A program made the translations under genes and the position numbers. From Pseudomonas viridiflava (GTDB lineage: Bacteria > Pseudomonadota > Gammaproteobacteria > Pseudomonadales > Pseudomonadaceae), in contig NZ_UUOC01000050.1 of assembly GCF_900590755.1 (NCBI RefSeq), forward strand, positions 124,001 to 188,000: a DNA stretch of 64,000 nucleotides. Direction: 5' to 3'. Below are positions 51,723-60,322 of this stretch, piece after piece. The notes under the pieces were generated by a model. The model made no database searches. It was not told the DNA's origin and saw only the letters and a program-made list of their open reading frames with translations. Each line of letters opens with the position of its first letter. The stretch's first letter is position 1.

Positions 51723-52457
51723 ATGACTGATCCACACGTTCCAAACCCAGAGCTGCCTGTTGCCGAAGAAGGCGAAGAGCGCCAGCACCGCCGTATCAAG
51801 AGTTTTGTGATGCGCGCCGGCCGTATGACCGAAGGCCAGCAGCGTGGGCTGGATCAGGGCCGTCCGCTTTACGTACTGCCGCTGACTGACGCGCCGGTGG
51901 ATTACGATCAGGTCTTCGGCCGTTCGGCACCGCGCACCCTGGAAATCGGTTTTGGCATGGGCCACTCCTTGCTGGAAATGGCGGCTGCTGCGCCGGATCA
52001 GGATTTCATCGGTGTTGAGGTTCACTACCCAGGCGTTGGTGCGTTGCTCAATGGCGTGCTGACTCAGGGCCTGACCAACGTACGGGTCTACGATTGCGAT
52101 GCGATCGAAGTCCTCAACCGCTGCATCGCCGACAACAGCCTCGATCGCTTGATGCTGTTTTTCCCGGATCCATGGCACAAGAGCCGTCACCACAAGCGCC
52201 GCATCGTGCAGCCTGCGTTCGCCGAACTGGTGCGCAGCAAGCTCAAGGTTGGCGGGGTTCTGCATATGGCCACCGACTGGGAACCCTATGCCGAATTCAT
52301 GCTGGAAGTGATGAACGTTGCGCCGGGTTATCGCAACCAGGCCGAAGACGGCAAATGCGTGCCACGCCCTGCCGAACGCCCGATCACCAAGTTCGAACGC
52401 CGTGGTGAGCGTTTAGGGCATGGGGTTTGGGATTTGAAGTTTGAGAAGGTGGATTAA
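51723..52457 (+). CDS. trmB: tRNA (guanine-46-N7)-methyltransferase
   Basis: The 244-residue SAM-dependent methyltransferase shows RRIKSFVMRAGRMTEGQQRGLD, LEIGFGMGHSLLEMAAAAPDQDFIGVEVH, MLFFPDPWHKSRHHKRRIVQ and RPITKFERRGERLGHGVWDL. It methylates G46 of tRNAs. I chose the ATG at 51723. The ribosome site is weak, and the long hairpin lies just upstream. Confidence 0.97.
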   Translation: MTDPHVPNPELPVAEEGEERQHRRIKSFVMRAGRMTEGQQRGLDQGRPLYVLPLTDAPVDYDQVFGRSAPRTLEIGFGMGHSLLEMAAAAPDQDFIGVEVHYPGVGALLNGVLTQGLTNVRVYDCDAIEVLNRCIADNSLDRLMLFFPDPWHKSRHHKRRIVQPAFAELVRSKLKVGGVLHMATDWEPYAEFMLEVMNVAPGYRNQAEDGKCVPRPAERPITKFERRGERLGHGVWDLKFEKVD

Positions 52458-52473
52458 ACCACCGATTAACCTT

Positions 52474-52565
52474 CTGTAGGAGTGAGCTTGCTCGCGATGG
52501 CGTCAGGGCAGGCAACATCTTCATTGACTGGCTGAGCGCTATCGCGAGCAAGCTCACTCCTACAG
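52474..52565. repeat. REP hairpin, class D
   Basis: Perfect 25-bp arms at 52474-52498 and 52541-52565, between the convergent trmB and DUF3392 genes. Confidence 0.9.
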
Positions 52566-52611
52566 GGATCGTGTCGTGTCAGGTGATACCGGGTTGTTTA
52601 GAAGCCCCGCT

Positions 52612-52935
52612 TCACTTCCTGTCCGCCACCACCCCAATCAACACCAGCACCACCAACAACACCGGCGCAAGGCTGTAGTTGTTGAACTGGCTCAGCCCGC
52701 GAATCACCCAAGGCGTTGCGTAGATCAATGCCGCGCCGCTGCCGAGGGTGACCAGCAAGGCCATCAGCGGGATGCGCAAAGCTCCGGCGAAGCTGCTGAT
52801 TCTGCCTTCGACCCAATTCTTGAAGTCCGCGCCGAACAGCACCAGCAAACATCCCACCAATGCCAAGGCAATTTCCGAGAGGTTGCTGCGGCTCCAGCGG
52901 GAGACGGTGGCGAGCAGGTCGAGTATCAAATCCAT
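52612..52935 (-). CDS. DUF3392 family small membrane protein
   Basis: The 107-residue protein has three predicted helices (about 18-36, 53-72 and 88-103). The start MDLILDLLATVSRWSRSNLSEIALALVGCLLVLFG and the centre NWVEGRISSFAGALRIPLMALLVT fit DUF3392. Function unknown. It lies 9 bp downstream of hemW on the same strand, at the end of that operon. Confidence 0.88.
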   Translation of the reverse strand: MDLILDLLATVSRWSRSNLSEIALALVGCLLVLFGADFKNWVEGRISSFAGALRIPLMALLVTLGSGAALIYATPWVIRGLSQFNNYSLAPVLLVVLVLIGVVADRK

Positions 52936-52944
52936 GCAGGGTCC

Positions 52945-54159
52945 TTAGATCAAAAAGTATTGCAGCAGGTCGTTGAGAAACAGCTGACCTTGCGGCGTTG
53001 CGGCCAGTCGGGTCGGGTCAGCGTGCAGCAGGCCACGTTGCTCGGCTTGCTGGCGGGCACTGGCCAGTGAATCGAGGCTTAGACCGGTGCGTTCGCGAAA
53101 TAACGCAGCGTCCACACCATTTGTCAGGCGCAGGGCATTCATCAGGAATTCGAAGGGCAGTTCTTCGAGGCTCAGCAGCTTCTCGCCAGCCTTGAACGGC
53201 TTGGCCGGGTTCAGGTAATCCTTGGGTAGCCGAGTCTTCCAGGTGCGCACGATGCGCCCGTCCGGATGGCTGAGCTTGCCATGAGCACCGGCACCGATGC
53301 CGATGAAATCGCCAAAACTCCAGTAATTGAGGTTATGTCGCGCTGGCCTGCCAGGTTGTGCGTAGGCAGAGACTTCGTATTGCGCATAGCCGTTCTCGGC
53401 GAGCAGCAGCTGTCCGGCTTCCTGAATGTCCCAGAGAATGTCGTCTTCGGGCAGCGTCGGCGGCTGGTTCCAGAACACCGTGTTCGGCTCCAGGGTCAGT
53501 TGATACCAGGACAGATGCGTCGGCTTGAGATCGATGGCTTGTTGCAGGTCGCCCAAGGCATCTTCCGGAGATTGATCCGGCAGGCCGTGCATCAAGTCCA
53601 TGTTGAAGTTATCGAAGCCCGCCTGCCGCGCCATGTCGGCGGCGCGGATAGCTTCGTCGCCATTGTGAATCCGGCCCAGCGCCTTGAGCTTGGCTTCCTG
53701 AAAACTCTGGATGCCGATAGACAGACGATTGATACCCAGCCCGCGATAGGCACTGAACTTGGCCTGTTCGAAGGTCCCGGGATTGGCTTCCAGGGTGATT
53801 TCGATGTCGCTGGCAAAACGGATGCGCTGTTCGACACCCTGAAGCAAGCGGCCCAACGCCTCGGCACTGAACAGACTTGGCGTGCCGCCACCAAAGAAGA
53901 TCGAACTCAGTTCGCGGCCGTAAACAAACGGCAAGTCCAGATCCAGGTCGGCCAGCAGCGCGTCAATGTATTCCGCTTCCGGCAGCACCGGGCTGGCGGT
54001 ATGGGAGTTGAAATCGCAATACGGGCATTTGCGCACGCACCACGGGATGTGGATGTACAGCGACAGCGGCGGTAATTGCGGCAGCGCGGCCCTCGGCTCG
54101 GTCGAGGTAAAACCGGCTTCGCCGAGGAACAGTGGTTTTGCGGGCGTTTCCTGAGTCAT
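52945..54159 (-). CDS. hemW: Heme chaperone HemW (radical SAM family)
   Basis: The 404-residue HemN-like radical SAM protein has the cluster motif CVRKCPYC in YIHIPWCVRKCPYCDFNSH. FFGGGTPSLFSAEALGRLL, LEANPGTFEQAKF, GINRLSIGIQSFQEAKLKALGR and MDLMHGLPDQS follow. The spacing C-x3-C-x2-C without HemN's extra cysteine marks HemW, a heme-insertion chaperone and not coproporphyrinogen dehydrogenase. The start overlaps rdgB's stop by 4 bp. Confidence 0.96.
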   Translation of the reverse strand: MTQETPAKPLFLGEAGFTSTEPRAALPQLPPLSLYIHIPWCVRKCPYCDFNSHTASPVLPEAEYIDALLADLDLDLPFVYGRELSSIFFGGGTPSLFSAEALGRLLQGVEQRIRFASDIEITLEANPGTFEQAKFSAYRGLGINRLSIGIQSFQEAKLKALGRIHNGDEAIRAADMARQAGFDNFNMDLMHGLPDQSPEDALGDLQQAIDLKPTHLSWYQLTLEPNTVFWNQPPTLPEDDILWDIQEAGQLLLAENGYAQYEVSAYAQPGRPARHNLNYWSFGDFIGIGAGAHGKLSHPDGRIVRTWKTRLPKDYLNPAKPFKAGEKLLSLEELPFEFLMNALRLTNGVDAALFRERTGLSLDSLASARQQAEQRGLLHADPTRLAATPQGQLFLNDLLQYFLI

Positions 54160-54767
54160 TTCAAGTCTGCGGTTTGCAAGGCAAGGCGCTGACGTAGTAT
54201 CGCCATGGCGCGAGCGCGGTGGCTGAGCTGGTTTTTCTCGACGGGGCTCAGTTCGGCGCTGGAGCAGTCGCGCTCCGGCACCCAGAACAACGGATCGTAG
54301 CCAAAACCATGCTCACCACTGGCAGCCGTGAGGATGCGCCCGTGCCACAGGCCTTCGCAGAGGATCGGCAATGGATCGTCCGCGTGACGCACCAGCGCCA
54401 GCACGCAGACGAACTGTGCACCGCGCTGGTCTTCTGGCACGTCCTTGAGGGCGTCCAGCAGCTTGGCGTTGTTCGCTGCATCGCCCTGGCCGTCGGCGTA
54501 ACGGGCTGAATAGATGCCGGGGGCGCCACCGAGGAAATCCACCGCCAGACCCGAATCGTCGGCCAGTGCTGGCAAGCCGGAAATCCGCGCCGCGTTACGG
54601 GCCTTGAGAATCGCGTTCTCGACGAACGACAGGCCGGTTTCTTCAGGCTCGATGCTGCTGAATTCGCCGATGGAGCGCAGTTGCACACTGTCGCCGAGCA
54701 TGGCCTGGAGTTCTTTGAGCTTGCCAGCGTTGTGGCTGGCCAATACGAGCTGCGGAAAATTCATCAT
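54156..54767 (-). CDS. rdgB: dITP/XTP pyrophosphatase (house-cleaning NTPase)
   Basis: The 203-residue Ham1/RdgB enzyme hydrolyses dITP and XTP to keep deaminated purines out of nucleic acids. Signatures are LASHNAGKLKELQAML, ETGLSFVENAILKARNAA, ALADDSGLAVDFLGGAPGIYSARYA, GFGYDPLFWVPE and LSHRARAM. The first of two adjacent ATGs (54767) overlaps the stop of the preceding gene by 4 bp and is preferred. Confidence 0.97.
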   Translation of the reverse strand: MMNFPQLVLASHNAGKLKELQAMLGDSVQLRSIGEFSSIEPEETGLSFVENAILKARNAARISGLPALADDSGLAVDFLGGAPGIYSARYADGQGDAANNAKLLDALKDVPEDQRGAQFVCVLALVRHADDPLPILCEGLWHGRILTAASGEHGFGYDPLFWVPERDCSSAELSPVEKNQLSHRARAMAILRQRLALQTADLK

Positions 54768-55198
54768 TCGCCTGGATAGATTTCTTGATTGAAGCTGAAG
54801 GAGTGTGGGTCTTCACCGCCAGCTTTCACATCGATGTTGAAGGTGTAGGTTTCGGCCTGTTTGACCGGGAACTGCGCGATATAACTGACCCAGCCTTTAT
54901 CAGTGACTTGTTTAAAAGTCAGCGGCTGAGGGCGGCCGGTCAAGTCCTTGTAGGTGCCGGTTACCACCGAAGGAGCGGGCTTGCCGGCCTTGAGCACGGT
55001 GATATTCAACACGCTCAATTGCTTGCTGCGGGTCAGGTCCGACGCGGCGGCCACTTCCTGTGACAAGGTGCTTGAAGCGAACGCGTTGTAATAGACCGTC
55101 ACGTCGCCAAAGGTCTCTTGCCGGTTCGGCTTGGCGTAGTCAGCGGCAAACGCTGAAAGGCTCAAAGCGCACATCAACATGATTGCCAGGCGACGCAT
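54764..55198 (-). CDS. DUF4426 family periplasmic protein
   Basis: The 144-residue protein has a signal peptide (cleavage after AFA, about residue 18) and a beta-rich body: QETFGDVTVYYNAFASSTLSQEVAAASDLTRSK, QLSVLNITVLKAG, GWVSYIAQFPVKQAETYTFNIDVKAGG. This is the DUF4426 protein found between metW and rdgB in pseudomonads. Function unknown. I chose the ATG at 55198, with AGGAGAAC upstream. Confidence 0.9.
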   Translation of the reverse strand: MRRLAIMLMCALSLSAFAADYAKPNRQETFGDVTVYYNAFASSTLSQEVAAASDLTRSKQLSVLNITVLKAGKPAPSVVTGTYKDLTGRPQPLTFKQVTDKGWVSYIAQFPVKQAETYTFNIDVKAGGEDPHSFSFNQEIYPGE

Positions 55199-55222
55199 GG
55201 TTGTTCTCCTTGAAACGGTTTT

Positions 55223-55297
55223 CTGTAGGAGCTGCCGAAGGCTGCGAAGGCGTTTTTCCTGAAACACCGCATTCGCAGCCTTCGGCAGCTCCTACAG
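55223..55297. repeat. REP hairpin, class C, inside the metXW-hemW gene string
   Basis: Perfect 26-bp arms at 55223-55248 and 55272-55297, occupying nearly the whole gap between metW and the DUF4426 gene, both on the minus strand. It probably separates the two halves of the operon at the RNA level. Confidence 0.9.
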
Positions 55298-55304
55298 GTT
55301 TACT

Positions 55305-55925
55305 TCAAACTGCGATCTTGTGCTCCTGCAACCCCGGGCTGCTGACCCGGTAAATGCCGATCTCACCTAACAGGTTAGGCCATTGTTTGCTGGCCCATCC
55401 GTGCCGATGTTGCTGATCGACCGCGAGCCGATCAATGACCCGCGCATGACGGCCTCGGCACAGCTCTTCGAAGTCGGCGAAGGTGCAGAAGTGGATATTA
55501 GGCGTGTTGTACCAGGTGTAGGGCAGGAAGTCCGACACTGGCATCCGGCCCTTGGTCGCCAGATACCAGCGGCAGCGCCAGTGACCGAAGTTGGGAAAGG
55601 TGATGATGCATTGGCGGCCGACGCGCAGCATTTCGTCGAGGATCCTGTCCGGGTAGTGCACGGCTTGCAGCGCCTGGGTCATGACCACCACGTCGAAACT
55701 GTTGCTGGCGAAGTTGCCCAGGCCTTTGTCCAGATCCTGCTCGATAACGTTGACGCCCTTGCTCACGCAGCGTGCAATGTTGTCGGCGTCGTTTTCCAGG
55801 CCATAGCCGGTGACTTGCTTGTTGTCCCGCAGCCAGGCCAGCAGTTCGCCATCGCCACAGCCGAGGTCGAGCACGCGGCTGCCCGCAGGGATCCATTCTT
55901 GAATGATTTCCAGATCGGCTCTCAT
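55305..55925 (-). CDS. metW: Methionine biosynthesis protein MetW
   Basis: The 206-residue methyltransferase-fold protein begins MRADLEIIQEWIPAGSRVLDLGCGDGELLAWL. It continues with DLDKGLGNFASNSFDVVVMTQALQAVHYPDRILDEMLRVG and ITFPNFGHWRCRWYLATKGRMPVSDFLPYTWYNTPNIHFCTFADFEELC. MetW works with MetX, which needs it for full acyltransferase activity in pseudomonads. The start is at 55925, 7 bp after metX's stop. Confidence 0.95.
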   Translation of the reverse strand: MRADLEIIQEWIPAGSRVLDLGCGDGELLAWLRDNKQVTGYGLENDADNIARCVSKGVNVIEQDLDKGLGNFASNSFDVVVMTQALQAVHYPDRILDEMLRVGRQCIITFPNFGHWRCRWYLATKGRMPVSDFLPYTWYNTPNIHFCTFADFEELCRGRHARVIDRLAVDQQHRHGWASKQWPNLLGEIGIYRVSSPGLQEHKIAV

Positions 55926-55932
55926 GGCGTCC

Positions 55933-57072
55933 TCAAAGTACAATTCGGTTCATGTAGCTGGAGAAGGCCTGCAGGTAGCGCGGGATCGGGATCAGGAACG
56001 CATCGTGGCCCTGAGGTGCGTCGATTTCGAGGTAGCAGACGTTCTTCTTTGCTGCCATCAGCGCGTCTACCAGTTCTCGGGAGCGGGCCGGCGAGAAGCG
56101 CCAGTCAGTGGTGAACGACATTACGCAGAAATCAGCGGTCACGTTGGCCAAGGTGGCCGCCAGATCGTCGTTGAACGCGCCTGCCGGGTCGAAGTAGTCC
56201 AGAGCCTTGGTCATCAACAGGTAAGTGTTGGCATCAAAGCGCCCGGAGAACTCTTCGCCCTGATAACGCAGGTAGCTTTCAACCTGAAATTCCACGCTGT
56301 GGAAGTCGTAGTTGAGCTTCTCGCTCTTGAGGCCACGGCCGAATTTCTCGCCCATGGAATCGTCGGACAGGTAGGTGATGTGCCCGACCATTCGCGCCAG
56401 CATCAGGCCGCGTTTGGGGATGACGCCAAACTCCTGGAAGTCGCCGCCGTGAAATTCCGGGTCCGAGAGGATCGCCTGACGTGCCACTTCGTTAAAGGCA
56501 ATGTTCTGCGCCGACAGCTTGGGCGCCGAGGCGATGGCTAGACAGTGACGAACCCGATTCGGATAAGTCATGGTCCATTGCAGCGCCTGCATGCCGCCCA
56601 GACTGCCGCCCACGATGGCCGCCCATTGCTCGACGCCCAGCAGATCGGCCAGACGCGCCTGGCTGTGCACCCAGTCTTCCACGGTCAGCACCGGGAAGTT
56701 CGCGCCGAAAGGCTTGCCGGTTTCGGGGTCGATGCTGCTCGGGCCGGTTGAGCCGTTGCAGCCGCCGAGGTTATTCAGGCTGACCACGAAGAAGCGATTG
56801 GTATCGATAGGCTTGCCGGGGCCGATGCAGCTGTCCCACCAGCCGGGCTTGCGCTCGTCGACGCTATGGAAGCCCGCTGCGTGGTGGTGGCCGGAAAGCG
56901 CATGGCAAATCAGCACGGCATTGCTGCGCGCGGCGTTGAGTTGGCCATAGGTTTCATACATCAGGTCATAGGCAGGCAACGAACGGCCACAGGCCAGTGC
57001 CAGAGGCTCGCTGAAATGTGCCAGTTGCGGCGTGACTAGACCGACAGAATCTTCGGGAAAGACCGTGGACAT
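55933..57072 (-). CDS. metX: Homoserine O-acyltransferase MetX
   Basis: The 379-residue alpha/beta-hydrolase-fold enzyme acylates homoserine in methionine synthesis. It shows ICHALSGHHHAAG, GPGKPIDTNRFFVVSLNNLGGCNGSTGPSSIDPETGKPFG, the nucleophile S157 in VGGSLGGMQALQW, and the late DWRFSPARSRELVDALMAAKKNVCYLEIDAPQGHDAFLI with the catalytic histidine. Acetyl- or succinyl-CoA specificity cannot be settled by eye. First gene of the metX-metW group. Confidence 0.97.
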   Translation of the reverse strand: MSTVFPEDSVGLVTPQLAHFSEPLALACGRSLPAYDLMYETYGQLNAARSNAVLICHALSGHHHAAGFHSVDERKPGWWDSCIGPGKPIDTNRFFVVSLNNLGGCNGSTGPSSIDPETGKPFGANFPVLTVEDWVHSQARLADLLGVEQWAAIVGGSLGGMQALQWTMTYPNRVRHCLAIASAPKLSAQNIAFNEVARQAILSDPEFHGGDFQEFGVIPKRGLMLARMVGHITYLSDDSMGEKFGRGLKSEKLNYDFHSVEFQVESYLRYQGEEFSGRFDANTYLLMTKALDYFDPAGAFNDDLAATLANVTADFCVMSFTTDWRFSPARSRELVDALMAAKKNVCYLEIDAPQGHDAFLIPIPRYLQAFSSYMNRIVL

Positions 57073-57154
57073 CGACCCTGCTCTCGCTTAAATGAGGCGT
57101 AAGTCTAAAGACCGCGGGGGAGGGGGGCAACCAAGGAATATTCGGGGTTGCATT

Positions 57155-57245
57155 TGTTGGAGCGAGGCTTGCCCGCGAATAGGGCAACCTCGTGTTTTCA
57201 GGCACACCGCGTAATCGTTCTTCGCGGGCAAGCCTCGCTCCAACA
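57155..57245. repeat. REP hairpin, class A
   Basis: Perfect 25-bp arms at 57155-57179 and 57221-57245, between dps and metX, 3 bp beyond the dps stop codon. Confidence 0.9.
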
Positions 57246-57248
57246 GGC

Positions 57249-57767
57249 TTATGCAGTACGACCCGACTCAAACAAAAACCAGATACGTCGTTCAGCTTCA
57301 TCGATCCAGTTTTCCAGCAGGCTGGCGGTGGCGACGTCGTTGTGTTCGTCGCACAGCGCATGGGTTTCTCGCATGTAGTTGGCCAGTTGCATGTTGTCGT
57401 CGCGCAGCTCGGCCAGCATGTCGGCTGGAGTGACGAAGTCGGCGTCGTTGTCGGCGATGCGTTGCAGGCGCTGAATGTGGCCGGTGGAACGCAGCGTCGT
57501 GCCGCCCAGTTTCCGAACCCGCTCGGCAATGGCGTCGGTGGTAGCGAAGATCTGATCGGCCTGATCATCCAGCAGCAGGTGATAGTCACGGAAGTACGGC
57601 CCGGACATGTGCCAGTGGAAATTCTTGGTCTTCAGGTACAGGCCAAAAATATCGGCCAGCAGCGTGTTCAATTCGGCGGACAGATCGCGACGCGCTTCTT
57701 CGCCCAGGCTGTTGGGCGTGTGCAAATTGGCTTTGCGCAGTTCTTGAGTGGCTTCGAGATTCTTCAT
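57249..57767 (-). CDS. Dps-family ferritin-like DNA-protection protein
   Basis: The 172-residue four-helix protein has the Dps ferroxidase segment KNFHWHMSGPYFRDYHLLLDDQADQIF, which supplies the inter-subunit iron site (H, H, D and D/E), and LAELRDDNMQLANYMRETHALCDEHND in the later helix. Dps-type 12-mers oxidise iron with peroxide and protect DNA in stress and starvation. It is transcribed away from an AT-rich spacer that holds its promoter. Confidence 0.92.
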   Translation of the reverse strand: MKNLEATQELRKANLHTPNSLGEEARRDLSAELNTLLADIFGLYLKTKNFHWHMSGPYFRDYHLLLDDQADQIFATTDAIAERVRKLGGTTLRSTGHIQRLQRIADNDADFVTPADMLAELRDDNMQLANYMRETHALCDEHNDVATASLLENWIDEAERRIWFLFESGRTA

Positions 57768-58085
57768 CAGACGTTCCTTCCTTAAGGTCGGCGGGCGTGC
57801 GGGGCGATGCCTTCAAGCATCCTGATGCCATTGCAGCACCGCACCGGCCGGGCTTCTTTTCCTCTTGTGCTCAAATCTTTATGCACAACTCAAGGGCTTA
57901 AAGAACCAAATGGCATGAAATATGTGGAAGCGTTCTCATTATTATTTAAGGCTTTGTTTTATAAGGCCTTTATCTACATAAAGGCGAGCTTTGTTGACCA
58001 CTTGGATAAGTAGCTACCTAAGCAAATGACCCGGTAGTCGATTTTTCATCAACAGACTTATCCACAGGCTGCCCCTTGATCAGCA
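57768..58085. other. AT-rich spacer upstream of dps with a DnaA-box match
   Basis: This 318-bp gap is strikingly AT-rich at 57880-58060 compared with its surroundings. It contains a GCCTTTAT-CTAC-ATAAAGGC palindrome (57966-57985), a perfect DnaA-box consensus TTATCCACA (58058-58066), and a possible 32-residue hydrophobic peptide frame (57915-58013). It presumably includes the dps promoter on the minus strand. Confidence 0.55.
57915..58013 (+). CDS. Possible small hydrophobic peptide (32 residues)
   Basis: An ATG-started frame of 33 codons encodes MKYVEAFSLLFKALFYKAF... ending in DHLDK: an amphipathic helix-like peptide with regularly spaced lysines and aromatics. Base composition is AT-rich, unlike its neighbours. 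No good ribosome site is visible, so it may be chance. Confidence 0.22.
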   Translation: MKYVEAFSLLFKALFYKAFIYIKASFVDHLDK

Positions 58086-59303
58086 TCAATGCAGCTGAGC
58101 GATCAACAGTAAATTGCGCGGGGTTATATGGCTCTGGCAGAAGGTGCCGACCCGAACCTGGTAGTGCTGCTCTTGCAGATAAAGCGCACGGTCGAGCACC
58201 AGCCAGAGCTCCAGCGGGCGACGGAACAAGTTGCGAACCAATTCCAGATTGCGGACCTGGGCCAGCCGCTCCCAGCCAGCGGCTTCAAGGCTGGACCAAT
58301 TCTGCTCGCCGACCTCGGGCAGACTTTTAAGAGCGGCCAGATCACGGCAGTAAACCGCAAAGGGTTTGTCCAGCCAGGCACTTGGCAGTGACGGTGTCGG
58401 CAGGTATTCGTCGGTACCGCGCACTTGCCGTTGCAGCAAATCAAAAGCCAGACGCTGGGCCATGGATTGATCCCGCTGACGCCGCACTCGTGCTCCTGCA
58501 GTGACGGTTTCACTCAATGGCAGGCCAAGATCATCCCGGGACAGTTTCAACGCCGATGCCTGGCCTTCGCCGGACAACGGCTGATAGTGCTCGGTATTGA
58601 TCCGGTTATAGCAGCACGGAGCGATCGCCATTTGCGAACAGCCCACCTGGCTGGCCAGACGCATCAGTTGCACATGCAAATCGCCGCAAGCATGCAGCGC
58701 CACTGGGGTGTGATGGTTTTGCAGGCGTCGCCAGGCATCATCGGCCATCACGTCCTGATGCACATGGTTGGCATCGATTTTCAGGCGGGCGCTGAGTTCA
58801 CTTCCGGCTTGCACCAGTTTTGTGTCGTATTCCAGGCAGGTCAGCGCTTGACCGGGCCGCACCAGTCGGCGTCCGAGGTGGCCTTTGCCGGAGCACCAGT
58901 CCAGCCAATGCTCGGGGTGGCGTTCGAAGGTCAGGCGGCTGGCGAAGGCTTCGATCTGCTGCCACTTGCGGCCCGGCACATCAACGCTCATCCGGGGCTC
59001 GACCGGCGTAAGGCCAGCCGAGGGCAGCAATGGCGCATGGCTCAGTTCAACGGCTTCGGCTGCGAGCTGGGGGAAGGGGAATGGCGCGGCCAGTTGTTCG
59101 GGATGATTGTGGGCCGCTTCCGCTTCACTCAGTGAGCGTTGCCGCAGCCAGCTCGCCAGCTCGGGGTATTTCTGTTCCCAGGGCAATTGCGTATGGGTGA
59201 AGGGTTTTGGCCGCCACAGTGGCTGCCAGGCAAACAGGAAGCTGTCCAGGGCCCGGAATCGACTGCGAAGCTGTTCGTCGTGCAAAGCGAGGTCGTTGGC
59301 CAT
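58086..59303 (-). CDS. Methyltransferase-domain protein (Methyltransf_32-like)
   Basis: The 405-residue protein has a central SAM-binding region, HPEHWLDWCSGKGHLGRRLVRPGQALTCLEYD. The conserved VALHACGDLHVQLMRLASQVGCSQMAIAPCCYN segment follows, typical of the Methyltransf_32 family whose members include putative tRNA- or protein-modifying enzymes. Its cysteine pair APCCYN and histidine HACGD are family hallmarks. Target unknown. I chose the ATG at 59303. Its own terminator is not evident. Confidence 0.82.
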   Translation of the reverse strand: MANDLALHDEQLRSRFRALDSFLFAWQPLWRPKPFTHTQLPWEQKYPELASWLRQRSLSEAEAAHNHPEQLAAPFPFPQLAAEAVELSHAPLLPSAGLTPVEPRMSVDVPGRKWQQIEAFASRLTFERHPEHWLDWCSGKGHLGRRLVRPGQALTCLEYDTKLVQAGSELSARLKIDANHVHQDVMADDAWRRLQNHHTPVALHACGDLHVQLMRLASQVGCSQMAIAPCCYNRINTEHYQPLSGEGQASALKLSRDDLGLPLSETVTAGARVRRQRDQSMAQRLAFDLLQRQVRGTDEYLPTPSLPSAWLDKPFAVYCRDLAALKSLPEVGEQNWSSLEAAGWERLAQVRNLELVRNLFRRPLELWLVLDRALYLQEQHYQVRVGTFCQSHITPRNLLLIAQLH

Positions 59304-59325
59304 GGTCAACTGCGAGTCCAGACGC

Positions 59326-59360
59326 AAAAAGGGGCTGGCTCGATGAAAGCCAGCCCCCTT
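59326..59360 (-). terminator. Rho-independent terminator of the amino-acid-binding protein gene
   Basis: The stem GGGGCTGGCT / AGCCAGCCCC with an AAAAA tract on the plus strand (T-run on minus) lies 72 bp beyond the stop of the 59432-60196 gene and just before the methyltransferase gene. Confidence 0.85.
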
Positions 59361-59431
59361 CATAACAGCGCCCAGAGCGGGCGTCTATGCGTAACACACG
59401 CCTGGACCCTGAAAAACTTTAGTGCGGTAGG

Positions 59432-60196
59432 TCACAGAATGCTGAACGGGAAATACTTGTCGTTGATCTTCTTGTACGTGCCGTCTTCGATGATTTCCTT
59501 GATCGCCAGATTGAGTCGCGCGCGCAGCGGGTCGTTCAGGCGTACGGCGATGCCCATCTTGTCGTTATCCAGCACGGCGTCACCCTTGAACTCGAAGTTC
59601 ATGCCTGCATCGCTCTTGAGCCATTCGTAGGCCACGTACTTGTCGGCGAGCACGGCGTCTACATGACCAGCGGCCAGATCGGTGAAAGCAGCTTCCTGAG
59701 AGTCGTAAAGGCGCAGGGTGATGTCCATGCCCAGGTTGTCCTGCAACCAGGTCGAAGACTGAGTCGACGCTTGGGTGCCGAGGGTTTTGCCCAGCAGCGA
59801 GTCCCGAATCGACGCCTTGTCGGTCTTGATATCAGCCGTCTTGGCGGCCACGAACTGCAATTTGTTGGAATAGTACGGCGTGGTGAAGTCCACCAGCTTG
59901 CTGCGCTCTTCGGTGATCGACATCGAGGAGATCAGGAAATCGAACTTGTTATCCACCAGCGCCGGGATGATGCCGTCCCAATCGGCTATGACCACTTCGC
60001 ACTCAACCTTCATCTTGGCGCACAACGCCTTGCCGATTTCCACGTCAAAGCCTGATGCCTGACCGCTGGCATCCTTGCTGTTGAACGGCGGATTAGCCCC
60101 TTGAACACCCATCTTCAGCGTTTCAACCGCAAAAGCACTGGTCGTGAACGCCAGCGTGGCGGCTGCGACCAACAGGAATTTCTTGTACGTCTGCAT
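59432..60196 (-). CDS. Periplasmic amino-acid-binding protein (basic amino acid/opine-type, orphan)
   Basis: The 254-residue SBP_bac_3 protein has a signal peptide (cleavage after AFA, residue 23). LKMGVQGANPPFNSKDASGQASGFDVEIGKALC, WDGIIPALVDNKFDFLISSMSITEERSK, and the late KYVAYEWLKSDAG and IRLNDPLRARLNLAIKEI-like segments resemble lysine/arginine/ornithine-binding proteins. No permease or ATPase gene is adjacent, so it must work with components encoded elsewhere. A terminator follows. Confidence 0.9.
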   Translation of the reverse strand: MQTYKKFLLVAAATLAFTTSAFAVETLKMGVQGANPPFNSKDASGQASGFDVEIGKALCAKMKVECEVVIADWDGIIPALVDNKFDFLISSMSITEERSKLVDFTTPYYSNKLQFVAAKTADIKTDKASIRDSLLGKTLGTQASTQSSTWLQDNLGMDITLRLYDSQEAAFTDLAAGHVDAVLADKYVAYEWLKSDAGMNFEFKGDAVLDNDKMGIAVRLNDPLRARLNLAIKEIIEDGTYKKINDKYFPFSIL

Positions 60197-60322
60197 GGGT
60201 GTTGCTCCGAATACGGGTGCTGGGCTTGTTGGCTGTTGTGGAGTGGCTGCTGTTCGACCTGATTTAAGTGCAAACGTCGCGGGTTAGGCAAAGGTTTTGT
60301 TTGGCGGTAAGGCGGCCTAGAT

